From Actinomycetes bacterium (GTDB taxonomy: Bacteria; Actinomycetota; Coriobacteriia; Anaerosomatales; JAGXFU01): DNA of 64,000 nt. Positions within the stretch are counted from its first letter, which is position 1, and each line of letters opens with the position of its first letter. Position numbers and translations under genes: made by a program. The notes under the pieces were generated by a model that saw nothing but the letters and a program-made list of their open reading frames with translations, did no database searches and was not told the origin of the DNA. Of the stretch, positions 26,417 to 35,579 are shown in pieces. The DNA lies in the NCBI GenBank assembly GCA_024637115.1, contig JAGXFU010000016.1, positions 62,001-126,000 of the forward strand, in the 5' to 3' direction.

Positions 26417-27109
26417 CTACGACCCACTCTCTGAATCGTCGTTAGAGTCTTTGTACGCGTGGATTGCACTGTCGCGCAACCCGGTCCCCTCGCGTCCTAT
26501 CTTAGGTTCATTCCCTCGCCAGATCCGAACGATATTCGAGCGATGTCGCCAGATTACCAGCGATGCTGCAATGAACGACATCGTGACAAGCGCCGGGCGG
26601 TCTCCGTAGAGCCACAATGTAAGGAACGGGAAGGCTGCGGCCATCGCGATGGAGCCAAGAGAGACCATTCGAGAGACATACACCACAAGCACGAAAGAGA
26701 CAAAGAGGATCGGCCAGGCAAGCGGCGTGATCACAAGAAGAGCGCCAGCGGCGGTCGCAACACCCTTGCCTCCCCGAAACCTGATGTATGGCGAATAGGA
26801 ATGTCCCAACACAGCGGACAGAGCTGCGACGATGAGAACCCAGTCACGCACCTCGGGGCCCTGGAGACTTGGATAGATGAGCACTGCAACGAGAACAGCA
26901 ACCGAGCCCTTTGCGATATCGAGAAGGGCAACGGCGAGTCCCGCCTTCCAACCCAACACACGAAACACGTTCGTTGCGCCAAGATTGCCCGAACCGCGCT
27001 CGCGCAGGTCAATCTTGTAGAAGACCTTGCCCACGATCAGAGCGAAAGGAATAGCACCGAGGAGATACGCAATGACACACGCGGCCACTAGGGAGATAAC
27101 GATCTGCAC
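26417..27109 (-). CDS. plsY: glycerol-3-phosphate acyltransferase PlsY
   Basis: A 230-residue membrane enzyme adding acyl from acyl-phosphate to glycerol 3-phosphate. Conserved loops are DLRERGSGNLGATNVFRVLG, GHSYSPYIRFRGGKGVATAAG and, near the end, WRHRSNIVRIWRGNEPK. There are about five hydrophobic helices. The C-terminal 25 residues are charged and unconserved. It sits between der and gpsA, a common actinobacterial and firmicute order. Confidence 0.96.
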   Translation of the reverse strand: MQIVISLVAACVIAYLLGAIPFALIVGKVFYKIDLRERGSGNLGATNVFRVLGWKAGLAVALLDIAKGSVAVLVAVLIYPSLQGPEVRDWVLIVAALSAVLGHSYSPYIRFRGGKGVATAAGALLVITPLAWPILFVSFVLVVYVSRMVSLGSIAMAAAFPFLTLWLYGDRPALVTMSFIAASLVIWRHRSNIVRIWRGNEPKIGREGTGLRDSAIHAYKDSNDDSESGS

Positions 27110-27115
27110 GGTCTG

Positions 27116-28423
27116 TCAGCCCTTAGGCTTGAACTTGACGATGATCGGCGTTCCCTCGAAATCGAACGCCGCGCGCATCCGGTTCTCAACGTAGCGCTTG
27201 AAGGAATCGTCGGCGAGCCGCGGATGATTGGCAAAGAAGACGAATCCCGGAGGAGAAACACGTGTCTGCGTGACGTAGTGGATACGCAGCGTCATGGGAC
27301 CCTTGGTAACGGTATGACCAAACTCACGCATCTCGGTGAGCAGTCTATTGAGTGCGCTCGTTGATATCTGTCGGGTGTAGGCAGCGTACGCCTTGTTGAT
27401 CTGGTCGTAGATCTTGACGACCTTCGTACCTTTGAGAGCGCTGATCCGAACGAGCGGCGCGTACGATACGAAACCGAGTTGACTCTCAAGTTGGTAGGCC
27501 AAGTCCTCGCGCTCTTCTTCGGTGGTGATCAGATCCCACTTGTTGAGGAGAATGATCAGCGCACATCCCCGCTCCGCTGCGAAGCGTACGATTCGCTGAT
27601 CTCCGTCCGTGATACCAATGGTCGAGTCGATGACCAACAATGCCAGCTGAGCGCGGTCGATGGCGCGCATGGCTCGCACGAATCCGTAGTATTCGACCGA
27701 CTCATCCATCTGAGACTTGCGGCGGATGCCGGCGGTGTCCACGAACCGATAGGTGATGCCGTCACGCACAACCTGACAGTCGAGAGAATCACGAGTGGTA
27801 CCCGCAACATCGCTCACGATCGCGCGTTCCGAACCGACAAGGCGGTTGAGGAGAGATGATTTCCCCGCATTCGGTCGGCCGATGATCGCGATATCGATCG
27901 AATCGGTCTCAACATAGGGCTCAAACGGAGGAAGTGCCTCGACGATCTCATCGAGAAGATCACCCGTGCCGTGTCCATGCGTGGCCGAGACAGCCCATGG
28001 CTGGCCCAGGCCAAGGGACCAGAATTCATGCATCTCATCCTCGCGCCCGGGCGTATCCATCTTGTTGACCACAAGGAATACCGGTTTATCTGCCCTCTTG
28101 AGCAGTCTGGCGACTTCGATGTCTCCGGCAAGAGGACCCGTGAAGGCATCAACCAGCACGATGATGACGTCGGCCTCATTGGCGGCAATCATCGCCTGCT
28201 CCGAGATTGATTCTGCGAACGGATCGTCCTTTGCACTCTCAATACCACCGGTATCGATGAGCATGAAGTCGCGACCATTCCAATCGGCGCGATGGTATGA
28301 GCGATCGCGTGTAACGCCCCGCGCCGCATGGACTATCGCGTCGGATCCTTGAGCTATTCGATTGACGAGCGTGGACTTGCCGACATTCGGTCGACCTACC
28401 ACCGCTACGATCGGGAGAGCCAT
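27116..28423 (-). CDS. der: ribosome-assembly GTPase Der (EngA)
   Basis: A 435-residue GTPase with two G domains for assembly of the 50S subunit. G domain 1 has GRPNVGKSTLVNR (9-21), DTGG and NKMD. G domain 2 has GRPNAGKSSLLNRLVG (about 185), DTAGIRRK and NKWD. A KH-like domain ends the protein (FFANHPRLADDSFKRYVENR). MALPIVAVVGRPN at 28423 is chosen as the start. Confidence 0.97.
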   Translation of the reverse strand: MALPIVAVVGRPNVGKSTLVNRIAQGSDAIVHAARGVTRDRSYHRADWNGRDFMLIDTGGIESAKDDPFAESISEQAMIAANEADVIIVLVDAFTGPLAGDIEVARLLKRADKPVFLVVNKMDTPGREDEMHEFWSLGLGQPWAVSATHGHGTGDLLDEIVEALPPFEPYVETDSIDIAIIGRPNAGKSSLLNRLVGSERAIVSDVAGTTRDSLDCQVVRDGITYRFVDTAGIRRKSQMDESVEYYGFVRAMRAIDRAQLALLVIDSTIGITDGDQRIVRFAAERGCALIILLNKWDLITTEEEREDLAYQLESQLGFVSYAPLVRISALKGTKVVKIYDQINKAYAAYTRQISTSALNRLLTEMREFGHTVTKGPMTLRIHYVTQTRVSPPGFVFFANHPRLADDSFKRYVENRMRAAFDFEGTPIIVKFKPKG

Positions 28424-28486
28424 GATTCCACCATCTGTCGGGGTCGCCGCGAAGACAAGGCTCTGACTGAGAGCCTCCAAGCGGCG

Positions 28487-29839
28487 CTACAGCATATCAT
28501 TTCCCACTCTCTGCAGCGCGGAAAGCAATCCTTGTGCATCAGAGGTGGTCACAATAATCGACGCAGCCGCTGTTTCCCGGATGCTCTCAAGGTCCAGATC
28601 ATCGAGGGTAAGCCCGTCGGCATTGAATACAACGTCAGGCACAACGTACACACCGCCGTGTTCGTCCGCCGCGATTGCATCCCCGATGTCGCGACCGGTC
28701 AGCAAGCCGGTTACAGAGACGTTGCCACCAAAGAAGCGGTTCGGCACTGCGAGCAGCCGCACACGCCCCACCGCTGCACATGCATCGAGCGCTCCCGCCA
28801 GGGTTGTCGCAGCCATGACTCCTGTCACGACCGTGACACGCTCCTCATCTGCAGGCAGAGCATGCAGTGCCGCTTCAATCTCGGTACGCAGCTCGAGCGT
28901 CTCATCGACGAATGCGCGCACCAGTCCGATACCGTTCTCGTACTGCGGATAGCCGTCGTACCACTCAGTGCGCGGAAAGGGTGCGCGGGCGTTGAGATAG
29001 AACTCATCGGCCAGGTGGACCCAGGTCACGGCATCTCGATCGCGCATCGCGAACTGCCATCTCTGGACCTGCTCGATCACAACCGCCGCGTCGAGCTGGG
29101 CAGTGTAACTTGTTGTGATCGCATCCTGGTGCGCGGTGTAGCCCACCGGGACGACTCCCACTGAGATGATGCCGTCTCGCTCGGCAAGCCAGGTGAGCGT
29201 CCGGTCGAGAGCCTCACCGTCGTTGACCCCGGGAACCAACACGATCTGCACGTGCAGATCGATACCGGCCTCCACGAGTTCATCGAAGCGCTCAAGGGCC
29301 CGATCCTCTCCGCGGGCGCAGACGAGTCGTGTTCGAATGTCCGAGTCGACCGAATGTAGTGACACATACAGAGGAGAAAGGTGCTGTTCCACGATACGTG
29401 CGACATCATCATCAGTCAGATTGGTGAGCGTCACGAAGTTTCCCTGAAGAAAGGACAGCCGATAGTCGTCATCACGCAGATAGAGCGGCGGCCTGAGTCC
29501 TTTGGGCAGTTGAGTCATGAAGCAGAACGTGCAGTCGTTGCGACAGGTTCGCACGCGATCGAACAGCGCATCGCTGAACGTGATGCCCCATGGTTCGCCG
29601 GCATCCCGCACGAGCGACACTGTGCGAGTGGCGGTTCCATCGGATACCTCGACAGACACATCGGCGCCTTCGGCACACCACTGCCAATCGATGACGTCCG
29701 CTATCGGATGACCGTCGACGGCTCGTATGAACTCTCCCGGTGCAAGCCCTGCGCGATGCGCGGGACTTCCCGGGTGGACCTGCTCAATGACTCCGCCACC
29801 CGAGGCCACGGTGGCTGCGTAGTCGGTTCGCTCAGCCAT
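28487..29839 (-). CDS. DUF512 radical SAM protein with PDZ-like N-terminus
   Basis: A 450-residue protein. Residues 10-80 resemble a PDZ domain (VHPGSPAHRAGLAPGEFI). C99, C103 and C106 in CRNDCTFCF give the radical SAM CxxxCxxC motif. The DUF512 domain follows (RAPFPRTEWYDGYPQYENGI) and extends to the end. This family is common in Actinobacteria and Firmicutes and often lies beside der, but its substrate is not known. It lies between ispH and der in the same operon. Confidence 0.92.
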   Translation of the reverse strand: MAERTDYAATVASGGGVIEQVHPGSPAHRAGLAPGEFIRAVDGHPIADVIDWQWCAEGADVSVEVSDGTATRTVSLVRDAGEPWGITFSDALFDRVRTCRNDCTFCFMTQLPKGLRPPLYLRDDDYRLSFLQGNFVTLTNLTDDDVARIVEQHLSPLYVSLHSVDSDIRTRLVCARGEDRALERFDELVEAGIDLHVQIVLVPGVNDGEALDRTLTWLAERDGIISVGVVPVGYTAHQDAITTSYTAQLDAAVVIEQVQRWQFAMRDRDAVTWVHLADEFYLNARAPFPRTEWYDGYPQYENGIGLVRAFVDETLELRTEIEAALHALPADEERVTVVTGVMAATTLAGALDACAAVGRVRLLAVPNRFFGGNVSVTGLLTGRDIGDAIAADEHGGVYVVPDVVFNADGLTLDDLDLESIRETAAASIIVTTSDAQGLLSALQRVGNDML

Positions 29840-29841
29840 GG

Positions 29842-30675
29842 CTATCTAATCGCCTCTATCGCAGCGATAACATCCTGCATCTGCTTGCCCGGCGTTGAGG
29901 CTCCAGCGGTAACACCCACACTCTCAGCATTCTCAAACCATTCAGAACGCAGTTCCTCGGCAGTTTCCACATGATGAGTCCGGGGGTTCTCCCCGCGACA
30001 GATCTCCGCGAGACGAGACGTGTTCCCCGAGTTGAGCCCACCGACCACTACCATCACGTCCACCGTGCGGGCGAGCTCCTCGGCAGAGAGCTGACGCTTC
30101 GCCGTTGCCGAACAGATCGTATTGCAGACGCGCAACTCATTGACGCGAGGGAGCAGAGCGCTCACAACCTCTTCGAGGCGCGCCAGTGACTGCGTGGTTT
30201 GGACGACAATGCCGATCTTCCGACTCGGGAGGCGCTTTGGCAGATCCTTCGCAGACTGCACGATAAGGGCCTTGCCGCCGGCGTGCGCCTGGATGCCTTC
30301 GACTTCCGGGTGATCCTCCTCGCCAACGATGATGACGGAGAGGCCTTCCTTGGCGAGTTCATGTGCACAGGTATGCGCTGCGCTCACGAACGGACAGGTC
30401 GCATCGATGACATCGAGGCCCTTTTCGCTGGCCCGGGCAATGATCGCCGGATCCACGCCGTGAGAACGAATGATGAGCGTTCCGCTGCCGACCTCGTCAA
30501 GCGATGCGGCGACTTCCACTCCCTTGCCGCGAAGATCGGCCACGGCCTGCGGGTTGTGGATCAGCGGACCGAGCGTACGAACAGTGGCGCCGGTTGCGGC
30601 CGCCTCGTCGGCAAGCCGCAACGCCCGCTCCACGCCGTAGCACACTCCCGCATGGGTCGCGACTTCAACGCGCAT
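29842..30675 (-). CDS. ispH: 4-hydroxy-3-methylbut-2-enyl diphosphate reductase
   Basis: A 277-residue enzyme for the last step of the MEP isoprenoid pathway. The Fe-S cysteines are C12 (THAGVCYGVERAL), C94 (DATCPFVSAAH) and C188 (NTICSATAKRQ). H40 in GPLIHNP and H72 in RSHGVDP bind the diphosphate, and EDHPEVEGIQAH is also typical. The stop lies 2 bases before the DUF512 start. Confidence 0.96.
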   Translation of the reverse strand: MRVEVATHAGVCYGVERALRLADEAAATGATVRTLGPLIHNPQAVADLRGKGVEVAASLDEVGSGTLIIRSHGVDPAIIARASEKGLDVIDATCPFVSAAHTCAHELAKEGLSVIIVGEEDHPEVEGIQAHAGGKALIVQSAKDLPKRLPSRKIGIVVQTTQSLARLEEVVSALLPRVNELRVCNTICSATAKRQLSAEELARTVDVMVVVGGLNSGNTSRLAEICRGENPRTHHVETAEELRSEWFENAESVGVTAGASTPGKQMQDVIAAIEAIR

Positions 30676-30676
30676 G

Positions 30677-31357
30677 CTACACGCTCCTCGCGCGGTCGAG
30701 CTCGGCTGCGATTCGAGCCATAACCTCGGCAGTCATCGCAGAGAGTCGCTCACGTTTGTCCAGATGGGCGAAGTCGGCAGGATTCACCGGCTCACCCACA
30801 CACATCGTGACTCGAGGAAATCGTATCATGCGGGCTCCCTCGGGCTTGATGCGGTCGGTTCCAGCGATTCCGATCGGGATCACAGACACACCTGCACGTA
30901 TGGCCACAAACGAGACACCTTGATGCGCGGCACCAAGATCCTCGCCTCCCCGGTGACGCGTGCCCTCGGGAAACATGCCGACCAAATCACCGGATTTCAG
31001 ATACTCTGTCGCCATCGAAATGGCCGCCCGGTCAGCCTCACCCCGACGCACGGGGAACGCCCAGACACGCGGCACCACCCAGGACAGAGGCCATTTTTCG
31101 AACAACTCGCTTTTAGCCATGAAGTGAACCGGCCGAGGAGCGATACACCACAGCAAGGTGGGATCCGCATATGAGACATGATTGCCAGCGAGCACCGCGC
31201 CTTCGTGGAGAGGAATCCGCTCGGGATCGATGATGCGGACGCGCCACAGGGCAAGAAACAACTTGCCAACCGTCATGCGTAAGAATCGTCCGAATCGGTA
31301 GCCCGGTTCGAACGAGCGCGGTTCGCCCAGGACCGTGGTACGGCTTCCGGAATTCAC
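30677..31357 (-). CDS. plsC: 1-acyl-sn-glycerol-3-phosphate acyltransferase
   Basis: A 226-residue acyltransferase making phosphatidic acid. Catalytic NHVSYAD fits the HX4D motif, FPEGTRHRGGEDLG is the substrate motif, and VSVIPIGIAGTD follows. A hydrophobic segment near residues 28-40 may anchor it to the membrane. GTG 31357 overlaps the cmk stop as GTGA. It continues the pathway of plsY and gpsA nearby. Confidence 0.93.
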   Translation of the reverse strand: MNSGSRTTVLGEPRSFEPGYRFGRFLRMTVGKLFLALWRVRIIDPERIPLHEGAVLAGNHVSYADPTLLWCIAPRPVHFMAKSELFEKWPLSWVVPRVWAFPVRRGEADRAAISMATEYLKSGDLVGMFPEGTRHRGGEDLGAAHQGVSFVAIRAGVSVIPIGIAGTDRIKPEGARMIRFPRVTMCVGEPVNPADFAHLDKRERLSAMTAEVMARIAAELDRARSV

Positions 31358-32025
31358 TCTTGGGCCCCCGTGGCCATCCGCGCTATCTCGGAGACAACCT
31401 CTTCGATGCTCATGCCCGTCGTATCGAGAACGTGTGCATCAGGTGCGGCGGAGAGTGGCGACACCTCTCGCGAGGAGTCCGCGCTGTCGCGAGCAGCCAT
31501 CCGCTCGTGCACCAACGTCTCATCGAGTACCTCGCCGCGCTGCTCGAGTTCAAGGTGACGGCGGCGGGCGCGCTCCTCTGCAGACGCAGTCAGGTAGACT
31601 TTCACACCCGCTGTGGGGAACACCACGGTACCGATATCGCGTCCTTCGACAACGATATCGCCCGCCTCCCCTATCGCGCGCTGCTTTGCGACCAGTGCGG
31701 CGCGTACATCAGCCATACGGGCAACGATGCTCACCGCGTCATCGATGCGCGGAGTCCTGATCGCGTTGGTCACATCGTGGCCATTCGCAAGCACCATCGT
31801 GGGAAGCGCGCTCTCTCGTTCGTGAATGAACTCTATGTCTATACCAGTAGCCACTCGAACCACATCCGGCTCGCTGGCAAGATCGATGCCACGGTCAAGG
31901 CTCACCCAGGCGACAGCCCGATACATCGCCCCCGTGTCGAGATAGTGCATCCCAAGAGACTTCGCGACCGCCTTGGCCACGGTAGACTTGCCTGATCCTG
32001 CAGGCCCGTCGATTGCGATAATCAT
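31354..32025 (-). CDS. cmk: cytidylate kinase
   Basis: A 223-residue kinase phosphorylating CMP and dCMP. The P-loop IDGPAGSGKSTVAK is at residues 5-18, followed by YLDTGAMYRAVAW, VVEGRDIGTVVFP, LTASAEERARRR and RDSADSSREVSPL. It directly follows aroA with no gap, an order seen in many bacteria. Confidence 0.96.
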   Translation of the reverse strand: MIIAIDGPAGSGKSTVAKAVAKSLGMHYLDTGAMYRAVAWVSLDRGIDLASEPDVVRVATGIDIEFIHERESALPTMVLANGHDVTNAIRTPRIDDAVSIVARMADVRAALVAKQRAIGEAGDIVVEGRDIGTVVFPTAGVKVYLTASAEERARRRHLELEQRGEVLDETLVHERMAARDSADSSREVSPLSAAPDAHVLDTTGMSIEEVVSEIARMATGAQE

Positions 32026-33348
32026 CTAGCGCGCTCCTAGTCTTCCTAAGTGTTCCAAGAAGTCAGGATACGACACATCCACAGCTTCGAACCGATCGAT
32101 AGTCATCTCACGGTCAGCGGCACCGGTCATAGCCAACGCAGCGACCGTCCACGCCATTGCGAGACGATGATCACCGAGAGAATCCACCTGCGCCGGGGCA
32201 AGACGTGCAGGGCCGACGATCTCGAGCACATCATGGGTCGCATGGGCGGCAACGCCCATCGCGCTTAACCCATCGACCACGGCTGCGAGCCGATCAGACT
32301 CCTTCACACGCAGTTCTCCGACGCCTTCGAAGCGCGTGGTCCCACCCGCCCGAGCGGCTGCAACGGCGAGAATGGGAACCTCATCAACAAGCGACGGTAC
32401 TTCCTCGGCACTCACGGTTGTGGCGGTCAAATCGGGTGAATAGCGCGCCGTGATCGTGCCACGAACCTCCTCGGCCGGATCCTCGTTCAGCTCAACTTCA
32501 ATGTCAGCGCCCATGCGAGCGAGAACGCGCAAGAACCCGGTACGTGTCGGGTTGAGCCCGACTCCGGGCAAGACGACTTCGCTATCGGGAACCAGGAGTG
32601 CAGCAACCACCAGAAACGCAGCACTGGAAGGATCGGCGGGAACAACAACGTCAGTCGCGACCATATTCGCGGGCCCGGAGACCGATGCTGTGTGTGTGGA
32701 CATCTCCCTCGTGACTTCGACACCGAATGCCGGCAGGAGCCGCTCGGTGTGATCGCGACTCGGTGCCGACTCGATCACCGAGGTTGGTCCAGAAGCACGA
32801 AGACCCGCCAGGAGCACGGCGGTCTTCACCTGTGCACTGGCCACCGGACTCTCGTAGCGGATGCCGCTCAGCGACGCTCCCACGACCGTGACCGGAAGGC
32901 AGCCCTCGCGATCAACGAACTGTGCGCCCATGCGCTCAAGCGGCTCAGTCACCCGACGCATGGGTCGCCTGGAGAGCGATTCATCGCCGGTGAGCGTGAC
33001 TGTCAATCCGGGATATCCCGCAAGTGCACCGAGAAGAAGGCGCGAGGTGGTTCCGCTATTGCCGCAATCGATAGCCGTTGTCGGAGATTGAGGACCCGTC
33101 GCTCCCCATCCTGTGACAGTCACATTCAGTGATCCGTCGGGGGCTGATGCGGCGTCCACCTGCGCACCAAGCGAACTCACCGCCCGGATCGTCGAGCGTA
33201 CATCTGCAGAATCAAGCACCCCTGTCAGATGAGAGACACCTTCGGACAGGGCTGCAAAGAGAATCGCCCGATGCGACAACGACTTGTCGCCCGGGACCGT
33301 CAAGCGGCCTTTCAGGGGACCAACTGATGGTCGGGTATGGGATTGCAC
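32026..33348 (-). CDS. aroA: 3-phosphoshikimate 1-carboxyvinyltransferase
   Basis: A 440-residue EPSP synthase of the shikimate pathway. Motifs are LTVPGDKSLSHRAILFAALS, DCGNSGTTSRLLLGALAG, TGDESLSRRPMRR and, near the end, RVKESDRLAAVVDGLSAMG and GDHRLAMAWTVAALA. GTG 33348 has GGAGG 9 bases upstream and nearly touches the tyrA stop, so it is favoured over the longer frame. Confidence 0.95.
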   Translation of the reverse strand: MQSHTRPSVGPLKGRLTVPGDKSLSHRAILFAALSEGVSHLTGVLDSADVRSTIRAVSSLGAQVDAASAPDGSLNVTVTGWGATGPQSPTTAIDCGNSGTTSRLLLGALAGYPGLTVTLTGDESLSRRPMRRVTEPLERMGAQFVDREGCLPVTVVGASLSGIRYESPVASAQVKTAVLLAGLRASGPTSVIESAPSRDHTERLLPAFGVEVTREMSTHTASVSGPANMVATDVVVPADPSSAAFLVVAALLVPDSEVVLPGVGLNPTRTGFLRVLARMGADIEVELNEDPAEEVRGTITARYSPDLTATTVSAEEVPSLVDEVPILAVAAARAGGTTRFEGVGELRVKESDRLAAVVDGLSAMGVAAHATHDVLEIVGPARLAPAQVDSLGDHRLAMAWTVAALAMTGAADREMTIDRFEAVDVSYPDFLEHLGRLGAR

Positions 33349-33349
33349 C

Positions 33350-34492
33350 TTACGACACCTCCGGGTCGAGCGGCCGCAGCGAAGGCTCGTAGCCGGCACC
33401 GCTCAGGTCGGACAGCAGACGTTGCATGTCGCCTTCATCTGTCAACACCAGCACCAGCACAGCGGAGTCCTCTGACTGGTGATCGATCTCGATTGCTTCG
33501 ATATTGCACCCCGAGCGTCCCACTGCCAATGTGATCTCGCTGACCACGCCCGGACGGTCGATCATAGGCACGAGCAATTCGGTCAGGGCTTCACTTGCGG
33601 GCACCCACTGACTCGGCAAAGCACGGCGGACGTCAGCGGCCCGCGCGAGCCAGTCGCGAATCGCCACACGGTCACGTGCCCTGACCATCTCGACAAAGCT
33701 CCCAAGGACATCCCGCAGTTCATCGATACCCTCCGCAAGGGCGACTGCATTGTCGAGACAGATTCCCGTCCACAACTCAGCACTTCCAGCGGCGATGCGC
33801 GTTGTGTCCTTGAATCCTCCGGCCGCAAGGCGCATCAGCTCATCGCCTTCGCCAGCATGCGCTTTGGCGAGTTCGACCAGCGCAGAAGCCGTAACGTGAG
33901 GCACGTGACTGATAATCGCCACGGCCTCGTCATGGGCATCCACATCGACCGAGATGACACGAGCCCCGAGACGTCCCACAAACGAATGAAGTCGCCGAAA
34001 TGCCTCCGAGTCAGTGTCGGATGCGGGAGTAAGCACGTAGTAGGCGCCGTCGAACAGATCGGCACGGGCGGCCGTCACTCCGCTTTGCTCTGAGCCGGCC
34101 ATCGGGTGGCCACCGACATATGAAGCGGCGTCGCCAAGCGAGGAACGGGCGGCATTGCTCACGCGGGCTTTTGTGGACGCGACATCGGTAACCACGCCCG
34201 CAAAGCCTGCTTCGCCGAGACGCGCGAGCCACTCTTCCGCGATGGAGGCTGAGGTGGCCAGAACCACAAGTTCGGCTGCGCGATCCGGATCGTCACCGAA
34301 CCAGCCTGCGAGCAGCGCGTCTTCGGCAGTAAGTGCTTCATCCACGATACCGTGCTCAAGGGCGTAGCTGAGGGCGTCGGGGTCGATGTCGACACCAAGA
34401 ACGTGTGTACCGCCTTCGAGCATACGTGCAGCTGCGGCGAACGACCCGCCGATCAGACCGATACCGACCACGCAGATGCGTCTGAACTGCAT
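33350..34492 (-). CDS. tyrA: prephenate dehydrogenase with ACT domain
   Basis: A 380-residue enzyme of tyrosine synthesis. The NAD-binding motif VVGIGLIGGSFAAA is at residues 7-20. The catalytic region contains GGHPMAGSEQSG and ISHVPHVTASALV, and GGFKDTTRIAAGSAELW also fits. Residues 300-370 form an ACT domain (LVPMIDRPGVVSEITLAVG), probably for feedback by tyrosine. ATG 34492 lies 2 bases after the aroF stop. Confidence 0.94.
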   Translation of the reverse strand: MQFRRICVVGIGLIGGSFAAAARMLEGGTHVLGVDIDPDALSYALEHGIVDEALTAEDALLAGWFGDDPDRAAELVVLATSASIAEEWLARLGEAGFAGVVTDVASTKARVSNAARSSLGDAASYVGGHPMAGSEQSGVTAARADLFDGAYYVLTPASDTDSEAFRRLHSFVGRLGARVISVDVDAHDEAVAIISHVPHVTASALVELAKAHAGEGDELMRLAAGGFKDTTRIAAGSAELWTGICLDNAVALAEGIDELRDVLGSFVEMVRARDRVAIRDWLARAADVRRALPSQWVPASEALTELLVPMIDRPGVVSEITLAVGRSGCNIEAIEIDHQSEDSAVLVLVLTDEGDMQRLLSDLSGAGYEPSLRPLDPEVS

Positions 34493-34493
34493 T

Positions 34494-35519
34494 CTATGAC
34501 CACCCCAGACGGGATCCCTGAATCTCAAGTAGTGGCGCGAGCGACTCCATCATCTCAGCAAAGTCAGGAGGAGTGAGGGACTGAGGGCCGTCACACTTAG
34601 CGTGCTCCGGATCGGGGTGCACCTCTATCATGAGCCCGTCAGCGCCGGCGACGATTCCGGCGCGTGCCATCACACCGACCAGTTCGCGACGTCCGGTCGC
34701 GTGCGAGGGATCCACGATGATCGGCAGGTGGGTCAGCGTCTTGAGCGCCGCCACAGCGGCGAGATCGAGCGTATTGCGGGTGTACGTCTCAAAGGTCCGA
34801 ATACCGCGCTCGCAGAGCATGAGATTGCGGTTACCGCCCTTGAGTACATACTCGGCTGCCGAGAGAGTCTCCTCGATGGTCGCCGCCAGGCCTCGCTTGA
34901 GCAGCACGGGCTTTCCCATGGTGCCCAGCTCATCGAGCATCATGAAGTTCTGCATGTTGCGAGCGCCGACCTGCAGGACATCTGCATACTCGGCAACAGT
35001 CTCGGCGTCACGCACGTCAAGCACCTCGGTCACCACGGGCAAACCCACGGAATCAGCAGCTGCACGCAGAAGCTGAAGGCCTTCAACGCCCATACCCTGA
35101 AATGCATACGGGCTGGAGCGAGGCTTGTATGCACCGCCGCGCAGCATCGTGGCACCTGCTTCACGGCACGCGCGGGCTACCTGCATCATCTGTTCTTCGG
35201 ACTCGACAGAACACGGGCCGGCCATGACCGCAACCGCACCGCCACCCACCGTTGCGTGCGGCCCAACACGCACGACCGTGTCTTCTGGTTGAAAATCACG
35301 TCCGACGAGCTTGTAGGGCTTGAGCACCCTGATGACTTCCTCAACACCGGGGAGGCCCTGCAAATCGAGACTGTATACCGTCTCTCGATCCCCGATCACC
35401 CCAATGATCGTCTTGACCTCCCCGCCGGACAGATGCGCTTGAGCACCCGCCTCGGAGAGCAATGCGACAACGTGCTGAATCTCAGGCTGGGACGCGTGGT
35501 CCCTCATGATAACGAGCAT
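34494..35519 (-). CDS. aroF: DAHP synthase (3-deoxy-7-phosphoheptulonate synthase)
   Basis: A 341-residue first enzyme of the shikimate pathway, of the type I-beta class. The N-terminal 70 residues are a ferredoxin-like regulatory domain. The barrel shows VMAGPCSVESEEQM, LRGGAYKPRSSPYAFQG, VGARNMQNFMML, LLKRGLAATIEE, CERGIRTFETYTRNTLDL and IIVDPSHATGRRELV. ATG 35519 has GGGAG 8 bases upstream. It heads the aroF-tyrA-aroA group. Confidence 0.95.
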   Translation of the reverse strand: MLVIMRDHASQPEIQHVVALLSEAGAQAHLSGGEVKTIIGVIGDRETVYSLDLQGLPGVEEVIRVLKPYKLVGRDFQPEDTVVRVGPHATVGGGAVAVMAGPCSVESEEQMMQVARACREAGATMLRGGAYKPRSSPYAFQGMGVEGLQLLRAAADSVGLPVVTEVLDVRDAETVAEYADVLQVGARNMQNFMMLDELGTMGKPVLLKRGLAATIEETLSAAEYVLKGGNRNLMLCERGIRTFETYTRNTLDLAAVAALKTLTHLPIIVDPSHATGRRELVGVMARAGIVAGADGLMIEVHPDPEHAKCDGPQSLTPPDFAEMMESLAPLLEIQGSRLGWS

Positions 35520-35579
35520 CTGCCAGTCTCCCTTACGCGTCGGCGCGACCAAGCTCTTTAAGGTCCGCCAAGGAGCCCG